Of a DNA stretch of 64,000 nt, positions 52,050 to 61,879 are shown one piece after another. Below the pieces are notes generated by a model that worked only from the letters and a program-made list of their open reading frames with translations, searched no databases and was not told where the DNA came from. The translations under genes and the position numbers were made by a program. The stretch comes from SG8-4 sp964598225. GTDB taxonomy: Bacteria > Planctomycetota > Phycisphaerae > Sedimentisphaerales > Anaerobacaceae. The stretch spans positions 1-64,000 of the forward strand of contig CAZRBG010000020.1 in the NCBI GenBank assembly GCA_964598225.1, read 5' to 3'. Numbering within the stretch: position 1 is the stretch's first letter; every line of letters begins with the position of its first letter.

Positions 52050-53390
52050 ATGAGACAAAGAAATCGAAATATATCCGAACATGATACTCCGCTCATTTCG
52101 CGACGCGATTTCGTCAAGAGATCATTGATTGCGGGAAGTGCATTTGTAGCTCCTTGCTTTATACCGGCAAAAGCGCTCGGGCGATCCGGCGCTGTGGCCC
52201 CGAGCGAGCGAATCGTTCTGGGAGGCGTAGGTCACGGCCCTCGAGGTCGATATGATCTCAGCGTAATGCTGCCTGAAAAGGATGTCCAGTTTGTGGCAGT
52301 ATGTGACGTTCAAAGAACTCGCCGTACGCAGGCAAAAGAGATTGTAGACAACCATTATGGAAATCGAGATTGTGCAGTATATCGTGATATGTTCCAGGTC
52401 TTCAGCCGGCCGGACATCGACGCGGTATTGATAGCGACCGGGGACCGCTGGCATGCTTTGGCTTCGATTCTGGCGATGAAAGCGGGCAAAGATGTCTACA
52501 GCGAAAAGCCGTGCGGGATGACAATCCGCGAGGTTCAGGCCCTGGCGGAAGCGGCCGACCGCTACGGACGTGTATTCCAGGCGGGCACACAACGGCGAAG
52601 TCAGGAAAACTTCCAATACGCCGTCTATTTGGCTCAGAGCGGAGCGTTGGGCAAGCTTCATACGCTGCACGCTTCGGTATACGTTCCCCGACGAACCTAT
52701 GACTGGCTCCCCGCGGAACCGGAGCCTCCCAAAGAAGAGTGCGACTGGGACAGATGGCTCGGCCCAAGCCCATGGCGGCCATATAACAAGAAATACGTCC
52801 AAGGAAGGTGGCGAGGGCACTATGACTTCGAAGGGGCGGCAAACTTTCTGGATTGGGGTGCTCACACGTTGGATTTGTGCCAGTGGGCGAATCAGGCGGA
52901 CCACACGATGCCCGTCGAGTACGAAGCGAACGAAAATGGAATCATTGGCCGCTATGAAAACGGCGTCAAATTAGTCTGCGACTTCCTGCCCGATCCGTTT
53001 GGAGAGCGATCTCCGCAATATCGAACCTCGACTGGCACCTGTCCGGTTCGTTTCATCGGAGACGAAGGCTGGGTCGAGACCGGCGATAACGGAGAGATTG
53101 TGCTTTCAGAAAGCCTGGCGAAGACCCGGCAGAAATTGTTCAAGAAACCCGGAACCAGCGCGGCGGGCCACGGCCGGAACTTCTTCGATTGTGTCAAAAC
53201 TCGGGCATTGCCCGTCTGCAATCAGAATATAATGCGCCGGTCTCACATCGCCTGCTTTGCGGCTGAGCTTTCCTGGGAACTGGATCGGAAAATTAACTTC
53301 GATCCCACTAAAGAACGGTTCGTGGACGATCCGCAAGCCAATCGCAGGATCAGTCGAGCGAAGCGAGAACCCTGGTCTTTAAATGTCTAA
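52050..53390 (+). CDS. Tat-exported Gfo/Idh/MocA-family oxidoreductase
   Basis: A 446-residue protein. The leader ISRRDFVKRSLIAGSAFVAP is twin-arginine. The Rossmann part has IVLGGVGHGPRGRYD (a variant of the GxGxxG motif) and AVCDVQ. The catalytic EKPCG motif is at YSEKPCGMTIREVQALAEAA, followed by RVFQAGTQRRSQENF and DWGAHTLDLCQWA, the usual planctomycete-type C-terminal region (YDFEGAANFLDWG). These enzymes carry NAD(P) and oxidise or reduce sugars or their derivatives. Export with cofactor suggests folding before Tat transport. It is the third gene of the glycan-use set. Confidence 0.9.
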   Translation: MRQRNRNISEHDTPLISRRDFVKRSLIAGSAFVAPCFIPAKALGRSGAVAPSERIVLGGVGHGPRGRYDLSVMLPEKDVQFVAVCDVQRTRRTQAKEIVDNHYGNRDCAVYRDMFQVFSRPDIDAVLIATGDRWHALASILAMKAGKDVYSEKPCGMTIREVQALAEAADRYGRVFQAGTQRRSQENFQYAVYLAQSGALGKLHTLHASVYVPRRTYDWLPAEPEPPKEECDWDRWLGPSPWRPYNKKYVQGRWRGHYDFEGAANFLDWGAHTLDLCQWANQADHTMPVEYEANENGIIGRYENGVKLVCDFLPDPFGERSPQYRTSTGTCPVRFIGDEGWVETGDNGEIVLSESLAKTRQKLFKKPGTSAAGHGRNFFDCVKTRALPVCNQNIMRRSHIACFAAELSWELDRKINFDPTKERFVDDPQANRRISRAKREPWSLNV

Positions 53391-53422
53391 CACCGGTTTT
53401 AACAAAATTGGAAAGAAGAAAA

Positions 53423-55396
53423 ATGACTATACGAACATTGTTTATACAAGGGATAACCGGCTTGTTTGTGATTACGGCACCGATTACACTGGCCGGATCC
53501 GCCCGGAAAACACAGGAGTTGATCGGTATCCTGAAGTCCGACAGCTCCACATCCGACAAGGCCCGCGCTTGTCAACGATTAGGCGAGTTCGGCACTGCCG
53601 AGGCCGTACCGGCGCTTGCCTCGCTTCTCGATGACGAGATCCTCAGTGCTTATGCGCGAGCCGGCCTGGAGAGGATTCCCGGTCCTGAGGCTTCGGCCGC
53701 TCTGCGTGATGCCCTGGATCGAACTAAGGGCGAGCTTCTGGTCGGAGTTATTAATTCCCTTGCCGCTCTTCGTGACGAAAAAGCGGCGCCGGCTTTAACC
53801 GCACTGACCCGAAATTCCGATCCCAAGATCGTCAAAGCGTCACTGCTTGCATTGGGACGGATTTCGAACCAACAATCAATTCCGGTAGTCAGGCAGGCAC
53901 TAACATCCGGTCCTGAAAGGTATCGTTCGGATGCGGCGGCGGCTTGTCTTTTGGCTGCGCAACATCAACTTAACCAGGGAAAAGCAAATGTTGCACGGAC
54001 GCTCTTTGACGCCGTCAGAAAAGCCCGTGTCCCGGCATCATATCGTATCGGCGCGACGCGAGGTGCTATCCTGGCGCGAAAATCGGAACGGGCTCCTTTC
54101 CTCATTCGGCAATTGAGGTCGGATGACCCTGCGATCCGCGATGTGGCGCTCTTGACTATCCGTGAGATTCCCGACAATGAACTTGCCGCCGCACTCAATA
54201 CCGAACTGGAACGTGCACAAAAAGACCTTCAAATCAAACTGTTGGTTGCACTGAAGGATTGTCACAACGCACAATCGCTTGAGATCATCAAGAAGAAGAT
54301 TCAATCCAACGATGCGGATGTTCGCCTGACGGCATTGGGAGTATTAGCGGCGATTGGCGATTCCGATGATGCTTCTACGTTTGTTGACGTGGTAAGGGAC
54401 AACCCCAGCCCTGAGGAGCTGTCGATTGCAATCGGGAGCCTGGAGCAAATGCAAGGCGCCGGAGTCGATGAACCGATTCTGAAAGCCTTACAATCATCTG
54501 AAGATTCGAAAACACGTGTTCGATTGATCGAACTGCTAAGCAGACGAAACGCCGCAAGCGCGAACGACGAATTGCTTCGACAGGCCGGCAGTGCGGATCC
54601 TGAAGTCAGAATTGCGGCTTTCCAGGCATTGAAATCTCTGGCCGGTTTTGAAGAGTTGCCGCGTTTGATTGCACTGACCGGGAAATGCGGCGATGACTCG
54701 GTTAGAGAAGCGGCGGCAGAAGCGGTTTTGGGCGCGTGTAAAAACAGCGGGCGCATCGACAAGGCGGGGGCATTGGTTCTTGAACAATTGAAAACCTCCA
54801 CGGCCGCCACAGATAGAGAGTCCTGGATTAAAGTATTAGCGTTGCTGGGACACGCCGAAGCTCTGCCTGCCATCACGTCCCTGCTTAATGAAGCCGATCG
54901 AAAACTCGTGCAAAGCACAATATCTCACCTGAGCCAATGGCCGGGTCCGGCACCGATCGAGGCCTTATTCAGCATGGCGGAGGAGAACCCTGATTCGAGC
55001 CTGAGAAGACACGCACTTGTGGCCGTCCTGAAGTTGGCCACTAATGCGGCTGATCGGGATCTGGCAACGGATGAAAAACTCATTACGTGGTTTAAGAGAG
55101 CAAACAAAGCCGTTCAGTCCGTTCAGGAGAAACGTTTGTTACTCTCGGGTTTGGGACGCGTCAAGCATATAGAGAGTGTTCGGCTATCGGCGTCCTATCT
55201 CGACGATGTCGATGTGAAAACAGAAGCCGTCTACGCAATAGTAAATGCAGCCGACCCTTTAGTGAAAGGGCCGGATTACAAAGCTCTCAGAGCAGTACTG
55301 AACCGGATTTCCGGCGTTAACGACCAACGTTTGCGCAGGCGAATCGCAACTCTCAAACGCGAAATTAAATCTACAGAGACCAGACTCAACAAATAA
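53423..55396 (+). CDS. Exported HEAT-repeat protein
   Basis: A 657-residue protein. ATG 53423 after GGAAAGAAGAAAA is chosen over an upstream ATG that adds five residues. A signal peptide (IRTLFIQGITGLFVITAPITLAG) is followed by about 17 helical pairs of HEAT type, such as LGEFGTAEAVPALASLLDDEILSAYARAGLERI, LAALRDEKAAPALTALTRNSDPKIVKASLLALGRI and LGVLAAIGDSDDASTFVDVVRD. HEAT solenoids bind proteins; in planctomycetes exported HEAT proteins often accompany carbohydrate-degrading genes. The specific partner is unknown. Confidence 0.88.
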   Translation: MTIRTLFIQGITGLFVITAPITLAGSARKTQELIGILKSDSSTSDKARACQRLGEFGTAEAVPALASLLDDEILSAYARAGLERIPGPEASAALRDALDRTKGELLVGVINSLAALRDEKAAPALTALTRNSDPKIVKASLLALGRISNQQSIPVVRQALTSGPERYRSDAAAACLLAAQHQLNQGKANVARTLFDAVRKARVPASYRIGATRGAILARKSERAPFLIRQLRSDDPAIRDVALLTIREIPDNELAAALNTELERAQKDLQIKLLVALKDCHNAQSLEIIKKKIQSNDADVRLTALGVLAAIGDSDDASTFVDVVRDNPSPEELSIAIGSLEQMQGAGVDEPILKALQSSEDSKTRVRLIELLSRRNAASANDELLRQAGSADPEVRIAAFQALKSLAGFEELPRLIALTGKCGDDSVREAAAEAVLGACKNSGRIDKAGALVLEQLKTSTAATDRESWIKVLALLGHAEALPAITSLLNEADRKLVQSTISHLSQWPGPAPIEALFSMAEENPDSSLRRHALVAVLKLATNAADRDLATDEKLITWFKRANKAVQSVQEKRLLLSGLGRVKHIESVRLSASYLDDVDVKTEAVYAIVNAADPLVKGPDYKALRAVLNRISGVNDQRLRRRIATLKREIKSTETRLNK

Positions 55397-55475
55397 TGAG
55401 AACTCAGTTATAGATCGACTCTCGAATCTAAAGAACGGAACGACACAGGACATGTAAAACTTAAGGAGTTCAAAA

Positions 55476-57326
55476 ATGCTTGCTAAAAGGAATACCGCAC
55501 GGATATCATCCATAATTTGCATACTCTTCTTATTTTCAGGAGCCATAGAAGCCAAGGAATATCATGTCTCGGCTGGAGGTCGGGACACGAACAGCGGAAA
55601 AGCAGAAGCACCTTTCAGGACGATTTCGAAGGCGGTCGAGGTCGCCCGACCGGGCGATATCATAACTGTACATCAGGGAACCTACCGTGAAAGGATCAAC
55701 CCGCAAACGGGCGGAAAGTCCGACCGGCACCGAATCGTCTATAGAGCCGCGCCCGGTGAAAAGGTCGTCATCAAAGGCTCCGAAGTCATCGATAGCTGGG
55801 AAAAAGTCGGCAACGATACGTGGAAAGTCGTCATTCCCAACAGCTTCTTCGGAGATTTCAATCCGTACAGCAACCTGATCCAGGGCGACTGGTTCAATCC
55901 CAAAGGGCGGGATCATCATACAGGCGCGGTCTATCTTAACGGCCACTGGCTCACCGAAGCAGTAAACTTGGAAAATGTGCTCAAGCCCGCAACCGACACC
56001 CCGTTGTGGTTCGGACAGGTTGACAATGGCAAAACAACGATCTGGGCACAGTTCAAAGATGTCAACCCAAACCAGAGCAAAGTAGAAATCAACGTTCGTC
56101 AGAGTTTATTCTATCCTGATAAGCCAGGCGTCAACTACATCACGGTTAGGGGCTTTACGATGATGCACGCGGCAACACCCTGGGCGCCGCCCACGGCCGA
56201 GCAAATAGGTTTGATCGGCACTCACTGGAGCAAGGGGTGGATTATCGAGAATAACGACATCAGTTATTCGACGTGTGTGGGAGTAACTCTGGGCAAGTAC
56301 GGCGACCGGTGGGACAACACCTCGCAGAATACCGCCGAAGGCTACGTCAAAACCATTGAGCGCGCCCTCGAAAATGGCTGGTCGAAAGAGAATATCGGCC
56401 ACCATATAGTGCGGAATAATCGCATTTCCCATTGCGAGCAGGCAGGCCTGGTCGGCAGCATGGGTGCTGTGTTCAGCGCTATCACGGGCAACGTCATACA
56501 CGACATTCACGTTCGGCAGTTATTTACCGGTGCCGAGATGGCCGGCATAAAGATTCACGGCGCGATCGACACCCTTATCAGCCATAACCATATTTATCGC
56601 ACGTGCAGGGGCATCTGGCTGGACTGGATGACTCAGGGCACACGCGTTACAAAAAATCTCCTGCACGACAATAATACCCGGGAGGACCTTTTCGTCGAGG
56701 TCAACCACGGGCCGTTCATGGTGGACAACAATATTTTCCTTTCGCCAAGATCCCTCTCTGACTGGTCGGAAGGCGGCGCTTATGTCCACAATTTGTTTGC
56801 CGGCCGCATCGTACCCCGGCCTGAGTTGAGACGGGAAACTCCTTACCAGAAGCCTCACAGCACGGAAGTCGCAGGGCTGCGGAATACCAAAGGCGGCGAT
56901 AATCGTTTTTATAACAACATTTTCGTCGCCCATAACGGCCTGGCTGCATACGACAAAGCGACGTATCCAATGCACATGGGCGGCAATGTTTTTCTCAACG
57001 GCGCAAAGTCGGGCAAACATAAACAAAATCCGCTTGTGATCGAAGACTTCGATCCTTCCGTTAACCTGATTGAAAAGAACGATGGTTTCTACCTCCACAT
57101 TACGCTGGACAAGGAATGGTCAAAAAAACAATCGCACGAGCTCGTAACGACCGAACTACTGGGGCGGGCAAAAATCCCCGATCTACCATACGAAAAACCG
57201 GACGCTTCTTCATACCGCATTAACGAGGACTATTTCGGCAATCAGAGAAATACGGGCAATCCCTTTCCCGGCCCCTTCGAGCCTGACGAGGGTGGAAAAT
57301 TGGTGTTAAAGGTCTGGCCGCAATAA
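55476..57326 (+). CDS. Exported right-handed parallel beta-helix protein (GH141-like or lyase-like)
   Basis: A 616-residue protein, signal peptide ending SGAIEA. It begins KEYHVSAGGRDTNSGKAEAPFRTISKAVEVARPGDIITVHQGTYRERI, the DUF1565-type start of many beta-helix carbohydrases. A distinctive middle has KSDRHRIVYRAAPGEKVVIKGSEVIDSWEKV, which resembles GH141-like proteins. The helix coils come later (NNDISYSTCVGVTLG, NNRISHCEQAGLVGS, HNHIYRTCRGIWLDWM, NNIFVAHNGLAAYD). A cleft of Asp/His residues is likely but cannot be assigned. It lies 79 bp after the HEAT gene. Confidence 0.82.
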   Translation: MLAKRNTARISSIICILFLFSGAIEAKEYHVSAGGRDTNSGKAEAPFRTISKAVEVARPGDIITVHQGTYRERINPQTGGKSDRHRIVYRAAPGEKVVIKGSEVIDSWEKVGNDTWKVVIPNSFFGDFNPYSNLIQGDWFNPKGRDHHTGAVYLNGHWLTEAVNLENVLKPATDTPLWFGQVDNGKTTIWAQFKDVNPNQSKVEINVRQSLFYPDKPGVNYITVRGFTMMHAATPWAPPTAEQIGLIGTHWSKGWIIENNDISYSTCVGVTLGKYGDRWDNTSQNTAEGYVKTIERALENGWSKENIGHHIVRNNRISHCEQAGLVGSMGAVFSAITGNVIHDIHVRQLFTGAEMAGIKIHGAIDTLISHNHIYRTCRGIWLDWMTQGTRVTKNLLHDNNTREDLFVEVNHGPFMVDNNIFLSPRSLSDWSEGGAYVHNLFAGRIVPRPELRRETPYQKPHSTEVAGLRNTKGGDNRFYNNIFVAHNGLAAYDKATYPMHMGGNVFLNGAKSGKHKQNPLVIEDFDPSVNLIEKNDGFYLHITLDKEWSKKQSHELVTTELLGRAKIPDLPYEKPDASSYRINEDYFGNQRNTGNPFPGPFEPDEGGKLVLKVWPQ

Positions 57327-57412
57327 ACAGGTTATTTATGCCACGCCCTTAAAGGCATTGCTGAAACGCCGTATCTTGAGTGCGTGAGAGAAAAACAAGC
57401 TGGGAGATTCAA

Positions 57413-58651
57413 ATGCCAACGAAGAAGATCACGCTCGTCTTGATAATCTCCGGATGTTTAATACTGACCTTGGACGTCGGAGATTTACGGGGCAATCCTA
57501 CCGTCCCAATGGATGTTATTTTTCACAACGACACACTGTACAGATCCGACGGTCGCGGCGACAACTGGTGCATCACCTGGGCCGCCGACGACTCGCAGAT
57601 TACGTCGATGTGCGACGGCAACTGGCTAAAGGGCAAGCACAGCTATCACAATCATCTCTATCGCATCATCGGCGGGCCCGAGGACTTTTCGAGAGAGGAC
57701 ATCCCCAATTACCCACAGTTCATCCGGGGAACCGGAAGCTGGTTCGGCTACGGCATCGTTTCAGTCGACGGGGTTCTATATTCAGTTATTTCTAAAACGC
57801 CCAAAAATCGATGGTCGGGGCCGTTCCGGGGAATCAAATTGCTCAAATCCGCAGACAACGGCAATACCTGGTATCGAGTGAACCGGCATGGAGAAGAAAG
57901 AAAGATAGGTCCGCAGGATAATGCCCGCAACGAAGTGAACGCAGACGAGATGTTCTTCCTGGAAGAATTCGGAGTGGCCCATCGGAAAAAAGAGGCGTAT
58001 CCATTTTCATACGGCGACTTCGTCAAGGAAGGTAAGGACAACTCGACCGCGAAAGACGACTATGTCTATTTTTATTCGCCTGAGGGAGCACACGCTCACA
58101 AGCTGCTGCTGGCCCGCATGCCCAAAGATAAGATCGGCATCAGAAAGGCATGGGAATATTTCGTCAGATATGAAAAAGGCAAGCCGGTCTGGGCGTCGGA
58201 CATCGAAAAGCGAGGATACGCTCATGTATTCCTGGAGAAAAGCAGCGACGGCAAATACTTCGGCTGGTATTCATGGCTGCCGTCCGTGGTTTGGAACGAA
58301 GGACTGGGACTTTACATCATGGTAAACGGCGGCACATACGGCGGAAGGAATATGACCGCCTCGGACGGAGATTACTACAATGCCTGGATGCACACGCGCA
58401 CGGGCAGCCTCGGTTTTTGGTACTCCGACCATCCTTACGGGCCGTGGAAGAGGTTCTACTACACCGACTACTGGACCATCGACGATTCGGGCAACCGCAC
58501 TTATCAGCCTAAGCTCTCACCGAAATGGATCAGCAACGACGGCACAGAGATGGTCTTGATCTGGTCCGATGCGATGAAAAACGACAAGGGCCGTTCGCAC
58601 ACGGTCAACTACAGGTGGAACCACATGAAGATAACGATAGAGACCAGGTAA
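57413..58651 (+). CDS. Exported protein with a five-bladed-propeller-like (DUF4185/GH43-like) fold
   Basis: A 412-residue protein. ATG 57413 (after GGGAGATTCAA) opens a signal peptide (TLVLIISGCLILTLDVG). Motifs are propeller-like: DNWCITWAADDSQIT, GYGIVSVDGVLYSVISKTPKNRWSG, LLKSADNGNTWYRVNR, DDYVYFYSPEGAHAHKLLLARMPKDKI, and YFGWYSWLPSVVWNEGLGLYIMVNGG. Several Asp and Glu residues could form a catalytic site, but I cannot identify it. It is the last gene of the same-strand glycan set and converges with the fucose-isomerase-like gene. Confidence 0.72.
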   Translation: MPTKKITLVLIISGCLILTLDVGDLRGNPTVPMDVIFHNDTLYRSDGRGDNWCITWAADDSQITSMCDGNWLKGKHSYHNHLYRIIGGPEDFSREDIPNYPQFIRGTGSWFGYGIVSVDGVLYSVISKTPKNRWSGPFRGIKLLKSADNGNTWYRVNRHGEERKIGPQDNARNEVNADEMFFLEEFGVAHRKKEAYPFSYGDFVKEGKDNSTAKDDYVYFYSPEGAHAHKLLLARMPKDKIGIRKAWEYFVRYEKGKPVWASDIEKRGYAHVFLEKSSDGKYFGWYSWLPSVVWNEGLGLYIMVNGGTYGGRNMTASDGDYYNAWMHTRTGSLGFWYSDHPYGPWKRFYYTDYWTIDDSGNRTYQPKLSPKWISNDGTEMVLIWSDAMKNDKGRSHTVNYRWNHMKITIETR

Positions 58652-58675
58652 GCATCGCGGCCTGTGTTCCACTCC

Positions 58676-60400
58676 CTATCTGGCTGAGAGCCGCTTGAAC
58701 GCGTCTTCTCCGCCGTTTATCAGATGGATAAGGGGTTGGGGCCTGTCGACACCTTCGATGAACTTCGGCCTTGCCGCCCAGGGTGCTACGCTGAGGACGC
58801 CCGTCATGTCCATCCAGTGCTGCAAGCGCGCAACCGGCAGATTCCAGGTCATGTGGAAATGATTCGCCGGCGGGTACTGCTTGTACTCGACCATGCTGGC
58901 GTATTTCGGCACAACAAATGTGTGCGGCCACGTCGGTGTGGTCAAATCGCACATAGCTTTGCCAAGTTTTTTCGGTACTTCGGTGGTGGTTGCTTCGTCC
59001 CAGATCATGCTGAACAGGCCGGATGCGCTGCTGTAAGCACATCGTGCCGCGATGCCCTCGATACCCGCCGGGGTCATGAAATTCACCGAGTTTCCGCCGC
59101 CCGGGAAATAGCCGGGATCGGCCAGAGGCAGAGTGATGCTGTCCATGATCTTTTTGACGGACGCACCCGGCTTCTGCGCCCAGTCGAACGAAGCGCTGCC
59201 GGAGTTGTCGCCGTCGACGAGGCCTTTGGTATAGTAATCGGCCTTCTTATCGATATTCTTGACGCCAATCGTCTTGGCAAGCTCCTTGATCTCCCACGCT
59301 TCCCATACCTTTCTGAAGTCCATGAACAGGGGTGGATTTCCGCCGGAAAGATGCGTCATGAACAGCATCGTCAGCAGGCCCTGAACGTCGGCTTCGGTTG
59401 CGAAGGGCGACGGAGCTTTGCTGCCGTTATGGTCGAAGGTCGAGTTGAACAGGCTTTCCATCACGTCGGCGACCGGCAGCGGAATGCCCCTCATGTCGCT
59501 GCCCCACTCCAACTGGCTCATGAATCCGCCGCCTACGGCGTTAAGCTCCGCCATCAGATCGCGAACGATCAGGTACATCCCCAGAGACTGATCGAACCTG
59601 TCACTGTCGGCCTGATCGCGCAGCTCCAGGCCCTTACCGATGTGCTTGTCGGTCCAGCCACGCAGTGCCTTGTGCTCCTTCTGGCTGTAGGCTTTCTTGT
59701 TGAGCATATCGGATAGGAGCTTCATATCCAACCGCGTAACTTCGACGCCGAAGGTGTTTCGGGTGGGAATGACGTGGGCGAGAGCAGTCTCCATCCCCAT
59801 TGAGTCGTGGCCGAGCACCATTACCCGGCGACCTCGCAGACCGACCGTCGTCACGGCGGCATAGCACCAGTCGATGAGGTTCTTCGCCGTCTGCTCGGTC
59901 ATCTTCGGATTCATGCCGGTATCCGGCCAGGTGCCCACGTTGAGTGCGCACATTCGCCCGTATTGGCTGATTGCGCCGTTGAGCGCGTGGGCGTAGACCA
60001 CGCCGGGTTTAGGTCCACTGTTGCCGCAAGTTATGTTGATCGGCGTGTTGGCGCCGAACTGCTGAAGCACCGAGATTCCGGTCAGTTGCGGGAAGGCCCA
60101 GGTATCCGGCACAAGAACCAGAATGTCCACACCCGCCTTGCGGAACTGCTGAGCAACGATATCCGCCTGCGCCTCACCATCGACAAGCACGGTAGAGTAA
60201 ACCACCGGTACAGGCGTCTTATCCGGCAGAACCACCGCCCCGCTGATCGTATCGGCGGCCATCTTCACAATATTCTGACACCGGGTCCGGCTCGCCTCAT
60301 CAATCCGCGGATCGCTCGCCGCAAAAACCCCGATCACGGGAACCTTCGGCGTCGCTTTTCTTATGTTCGGCAGCAGTTTCGCCTCAATCTTTTCAGCCAT
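58676..60400 (-). CDS. L-fucose isomerase-like protein
   Basis: A 574-residue cytoplasmic protein from ATG 60398-60400, with TAGGAG 8 bases upstream. Its length is close to E. coli FucI (about 591). It shows PVIGVFAASDPRIDEASRTR, VVYSTVLVDGEAQADIVAQQF, FGANTPINITCGNSGPKPG, VLGHDSMGMETALAHV, ELNAVGGGFMSQLEWGSDMRG, and a C-terminal PPANHFHMTWNLPVARLQHWM. FucI-like enzymes use Mn to interconvert aldoses and ketoses (fucose or arabinose type). Whether the metal ligands (Glu/Asp/His) are kept at the exact places cannot be proven by eye. Products of the upstream glycan genes may feed into it. Confidence 0.75.
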   Translation of the reverse strand: MAEKIEAKLLPNIRKATPKVPVIGVFAASDPRIDEASRTRCQNIVKMAADTISGAVVLPDKTPVPVVYSTVLVDGEAQADIVAQQFRKAGVDILVLVPDTWAFPQLTGISVLQQFGANTPINITCGNSGPKPGVVYAHALNGAISQYGRMCALNVGTWPDTGMNPKMTEQTAKNLIDWCYAAVTTVGLRGRRVMVLGHDSMGMETALAHVIPTRNTFGVEVTRLDMKLLSDMLNKKAYSQKEHKALRGWTDKHIGKGLELRDQADSDRFDQSLGMYLIVRDLMAELNAVGGGFMSQLEWGSDMRGIPLPVADVMESLFNSTFDHNGSKAPSPFATEADVQGLLTMLFMTHLSGGNPPLFMDFRKVWEAWEIKELAKTIGVKNIDKKADYYTKGLVDGDNSGSASFDWAQKPGASVKKIMDSITLPLADPGYFPGGGNSVNFMTPAGIEGIAARCAYSSASGLFSMIWDEATTTEVPKKLGKAMCDLTTPTWPHTFVVPKYASMVEYKQYPPANHFHMTWNLPVARLQHWMDMTGVLSVAPWAARPKFIEGVDRPQPLIHLINGGEDAFKRLSAR

Positions 60401-60445
60401 GTCAATCGCTCCTACTAAATTCTGCCAACGCTTAAATGAGCACCT

Positions 60446-60533
60446 TGTCATTGCGAGGAGCGAAGCGACGAAGCAATCTCAATCGTTCGGCCACGTAAAG
60501 ACCTGAGATTGCTTCGCTGCGCTCGCAATGACA
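60446..60533. repeat. Palindromic repeat, 'tgtcattgcga' family
   Basis: TGTCATTGCGA (60446-60456) and TCGCAATGACA (60523-60533) are perfect inverted ends, and GAAGCAATCTCA/TGAGATTGCTTC form an inner pair. It lies between the isomerase and E2 genes and could fold into a strong hairpin. Confidence 0.8.
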
Positions 60534-60561
60534 TTGTCACAATCTTTGTCTTTACGAAGTA

Positions 60562-61797
60562 CTATTTGAACGCGGATGAATCTTCCAACAGTTTTCTTAC
60601 GAAGTCGAGGAACTGGGCGGCGTAGGCTCCGTTGGCCACTTTGTGGTCGATGGACAAGGTCATGTTCATCAACTTGCGGACCATGATGTTGCCGTTATCG
60701 GGCACGCAGGTTTCACTAATCTGTCCGATGCCAAGAATGCTGCATTGGCCCGGCACGACTATCGGGATGAAGTTGTCTATGCCGAATACGCCGAGATTGC
60801 TCACCGTAATGCAGCCGCCTTCGAGGTCCGTCGGGGCAAGTTTGTTGTTTCGCGCCCTGTCGACCAGGGCCAGACTGTCGGTTGCGATCCGCTTGACGTC
60901 TTTCTTATGTACGTCCTTGACTATCGGTGCGACCAGCCCGTCCGGAACGGATATCGCCAGGCCGATGCCTATCGACTCGGCCAGCTTTATATTTTCGCCG
61001 TCCAGTTGTCCCGTCATGAGCGGGTATTTCTCCAGCCCAGTCGCAACCGCTTTCATGATGAAATCGTTGTACGAGACCTTAACATTTCCTTCCTGATTTA
61101 TCCCGGTTCGCAGCTCAACCAGGTCCGTAACGTCCGCTCTCACCGTGAGATAAAAGCATGGAATCTCCTGCTTGGATTTGAGCATTCGCTGTGCGGTGAT
61201 CTTCTGGAGCCTGTTGAGAGGTACGGTCTCTCCAAGTCGGGCTTCCGGGCCGGGTGCCGCCGGTGGAGCTGGAGCCGGCGCTGCCGGTTTGGCCTCGGCG
61301 GCGTCCTTGACGTCCTGCTCGGTGATCTTGCCGCCCGGACCGGTGCCGGTAACTGTAGCCAAATCCACGCCGCTATCGGCGGCCAGCTTCTTCGCCCGAG
61401 GCGACGCCATGATCCTGCCGCTCGGCTTGGCAGGTTCGGGCTTCGGCGCGGGCTTGGCAGGTTCGGCAACGGGGGCGCCCGCCGCCGCAGACGCCGCTTC
61501 GGCAGAAGCGGGCTCAGCGCCGGAGAGCGAATCAATAAAGCTCTGCGGCACGTCTTCGTCCTTTTCGCCGAGCACTAACATAGGCGCACCTATGGGGAGC
61601 GTCTCATCGACCGACGCAAGAATGTGCTTTACGAAGCCGCCGGCGGGCGCTTCCATCTCGAGGGTCGCCTTATCTGTCTCTATCTCGAAAATCACGTCGC
61701 CTTTCTTGATCTCGTCCCCGACGTTGATGAGGCAGTTTACTACCGTCCCCTCTTCCATCGTTTGGCCGAGTTGAGGTAATCTTACTTCCTTTGCCAT
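60562..61797 (-). CDS. 2-oxoacid dehydrogenase E2 (dihydrolipoamide acyltransferase)
   Basis: A 411-residue protein. Lipoyl domain 1-80, lipoylated K43 (EIETDKATLEM); linkers rich in Ala/Pro; a small E3-binding domain (ASPRAKKLAADSGVDLATVTGTGPGGKITEQDV, about 145-180); and a catalytic core (MLKSKQEIPCFYLTVRADVTDLVELR...). The active-site motif, usually DHRxxDG, here reads DHKVANG (H385, N389). The His is kept; the Asp-to-Asn change is also found in some bacterial E2 proteins. It transfers acyl groups from E1 to CoA. It begins 82 bp after the fused E1 gene on the same strand. Confidence 0.93.
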   Translation of the reverse strand: MAKEVRLPQLGQTMEEGTVVNCLINVGDEIKKGDVIFEIETDKATLEMEAPAGGFVKHILASVDETLPIGAPMLVLGEKDEDVPQSFIDSLSGAEPASAEAASAAAGAPVAEPAKPAPKPEPAKPSGRIMASPRAKKLAADSGVDLATVTGTGPGGKITEQDVKDAAEAKPAAPAPAPPAAPGPEARLGETVPLNRLQKITAQRMLKSKQEIPCFYLTVRADVTDLVELRTGINQEGNVKVSYNDFIMKAVATGLEKYPLMTGQLDGENIKLAESIGIGLAISVPDGLVAPIVKDVHKKDVKRIATDSLALVDRARNNKLAPTDLEGGCITVSNLGVFGIDNFIPIVVPGQCSILGIGQISETCVPDNGNIMVRKLMNMTLSIDHKVANGAYAAQFLDFVRKLLEDSSAFK

Positions 61798-61879
61798 TTT
61801 CTTCCTCGTTTCTCATACTGCGTTCTGCGTATTGCGCGTATTGCCGCGGGAAAAGCCCGTCAGAAGGGTGGGCTAAGCA

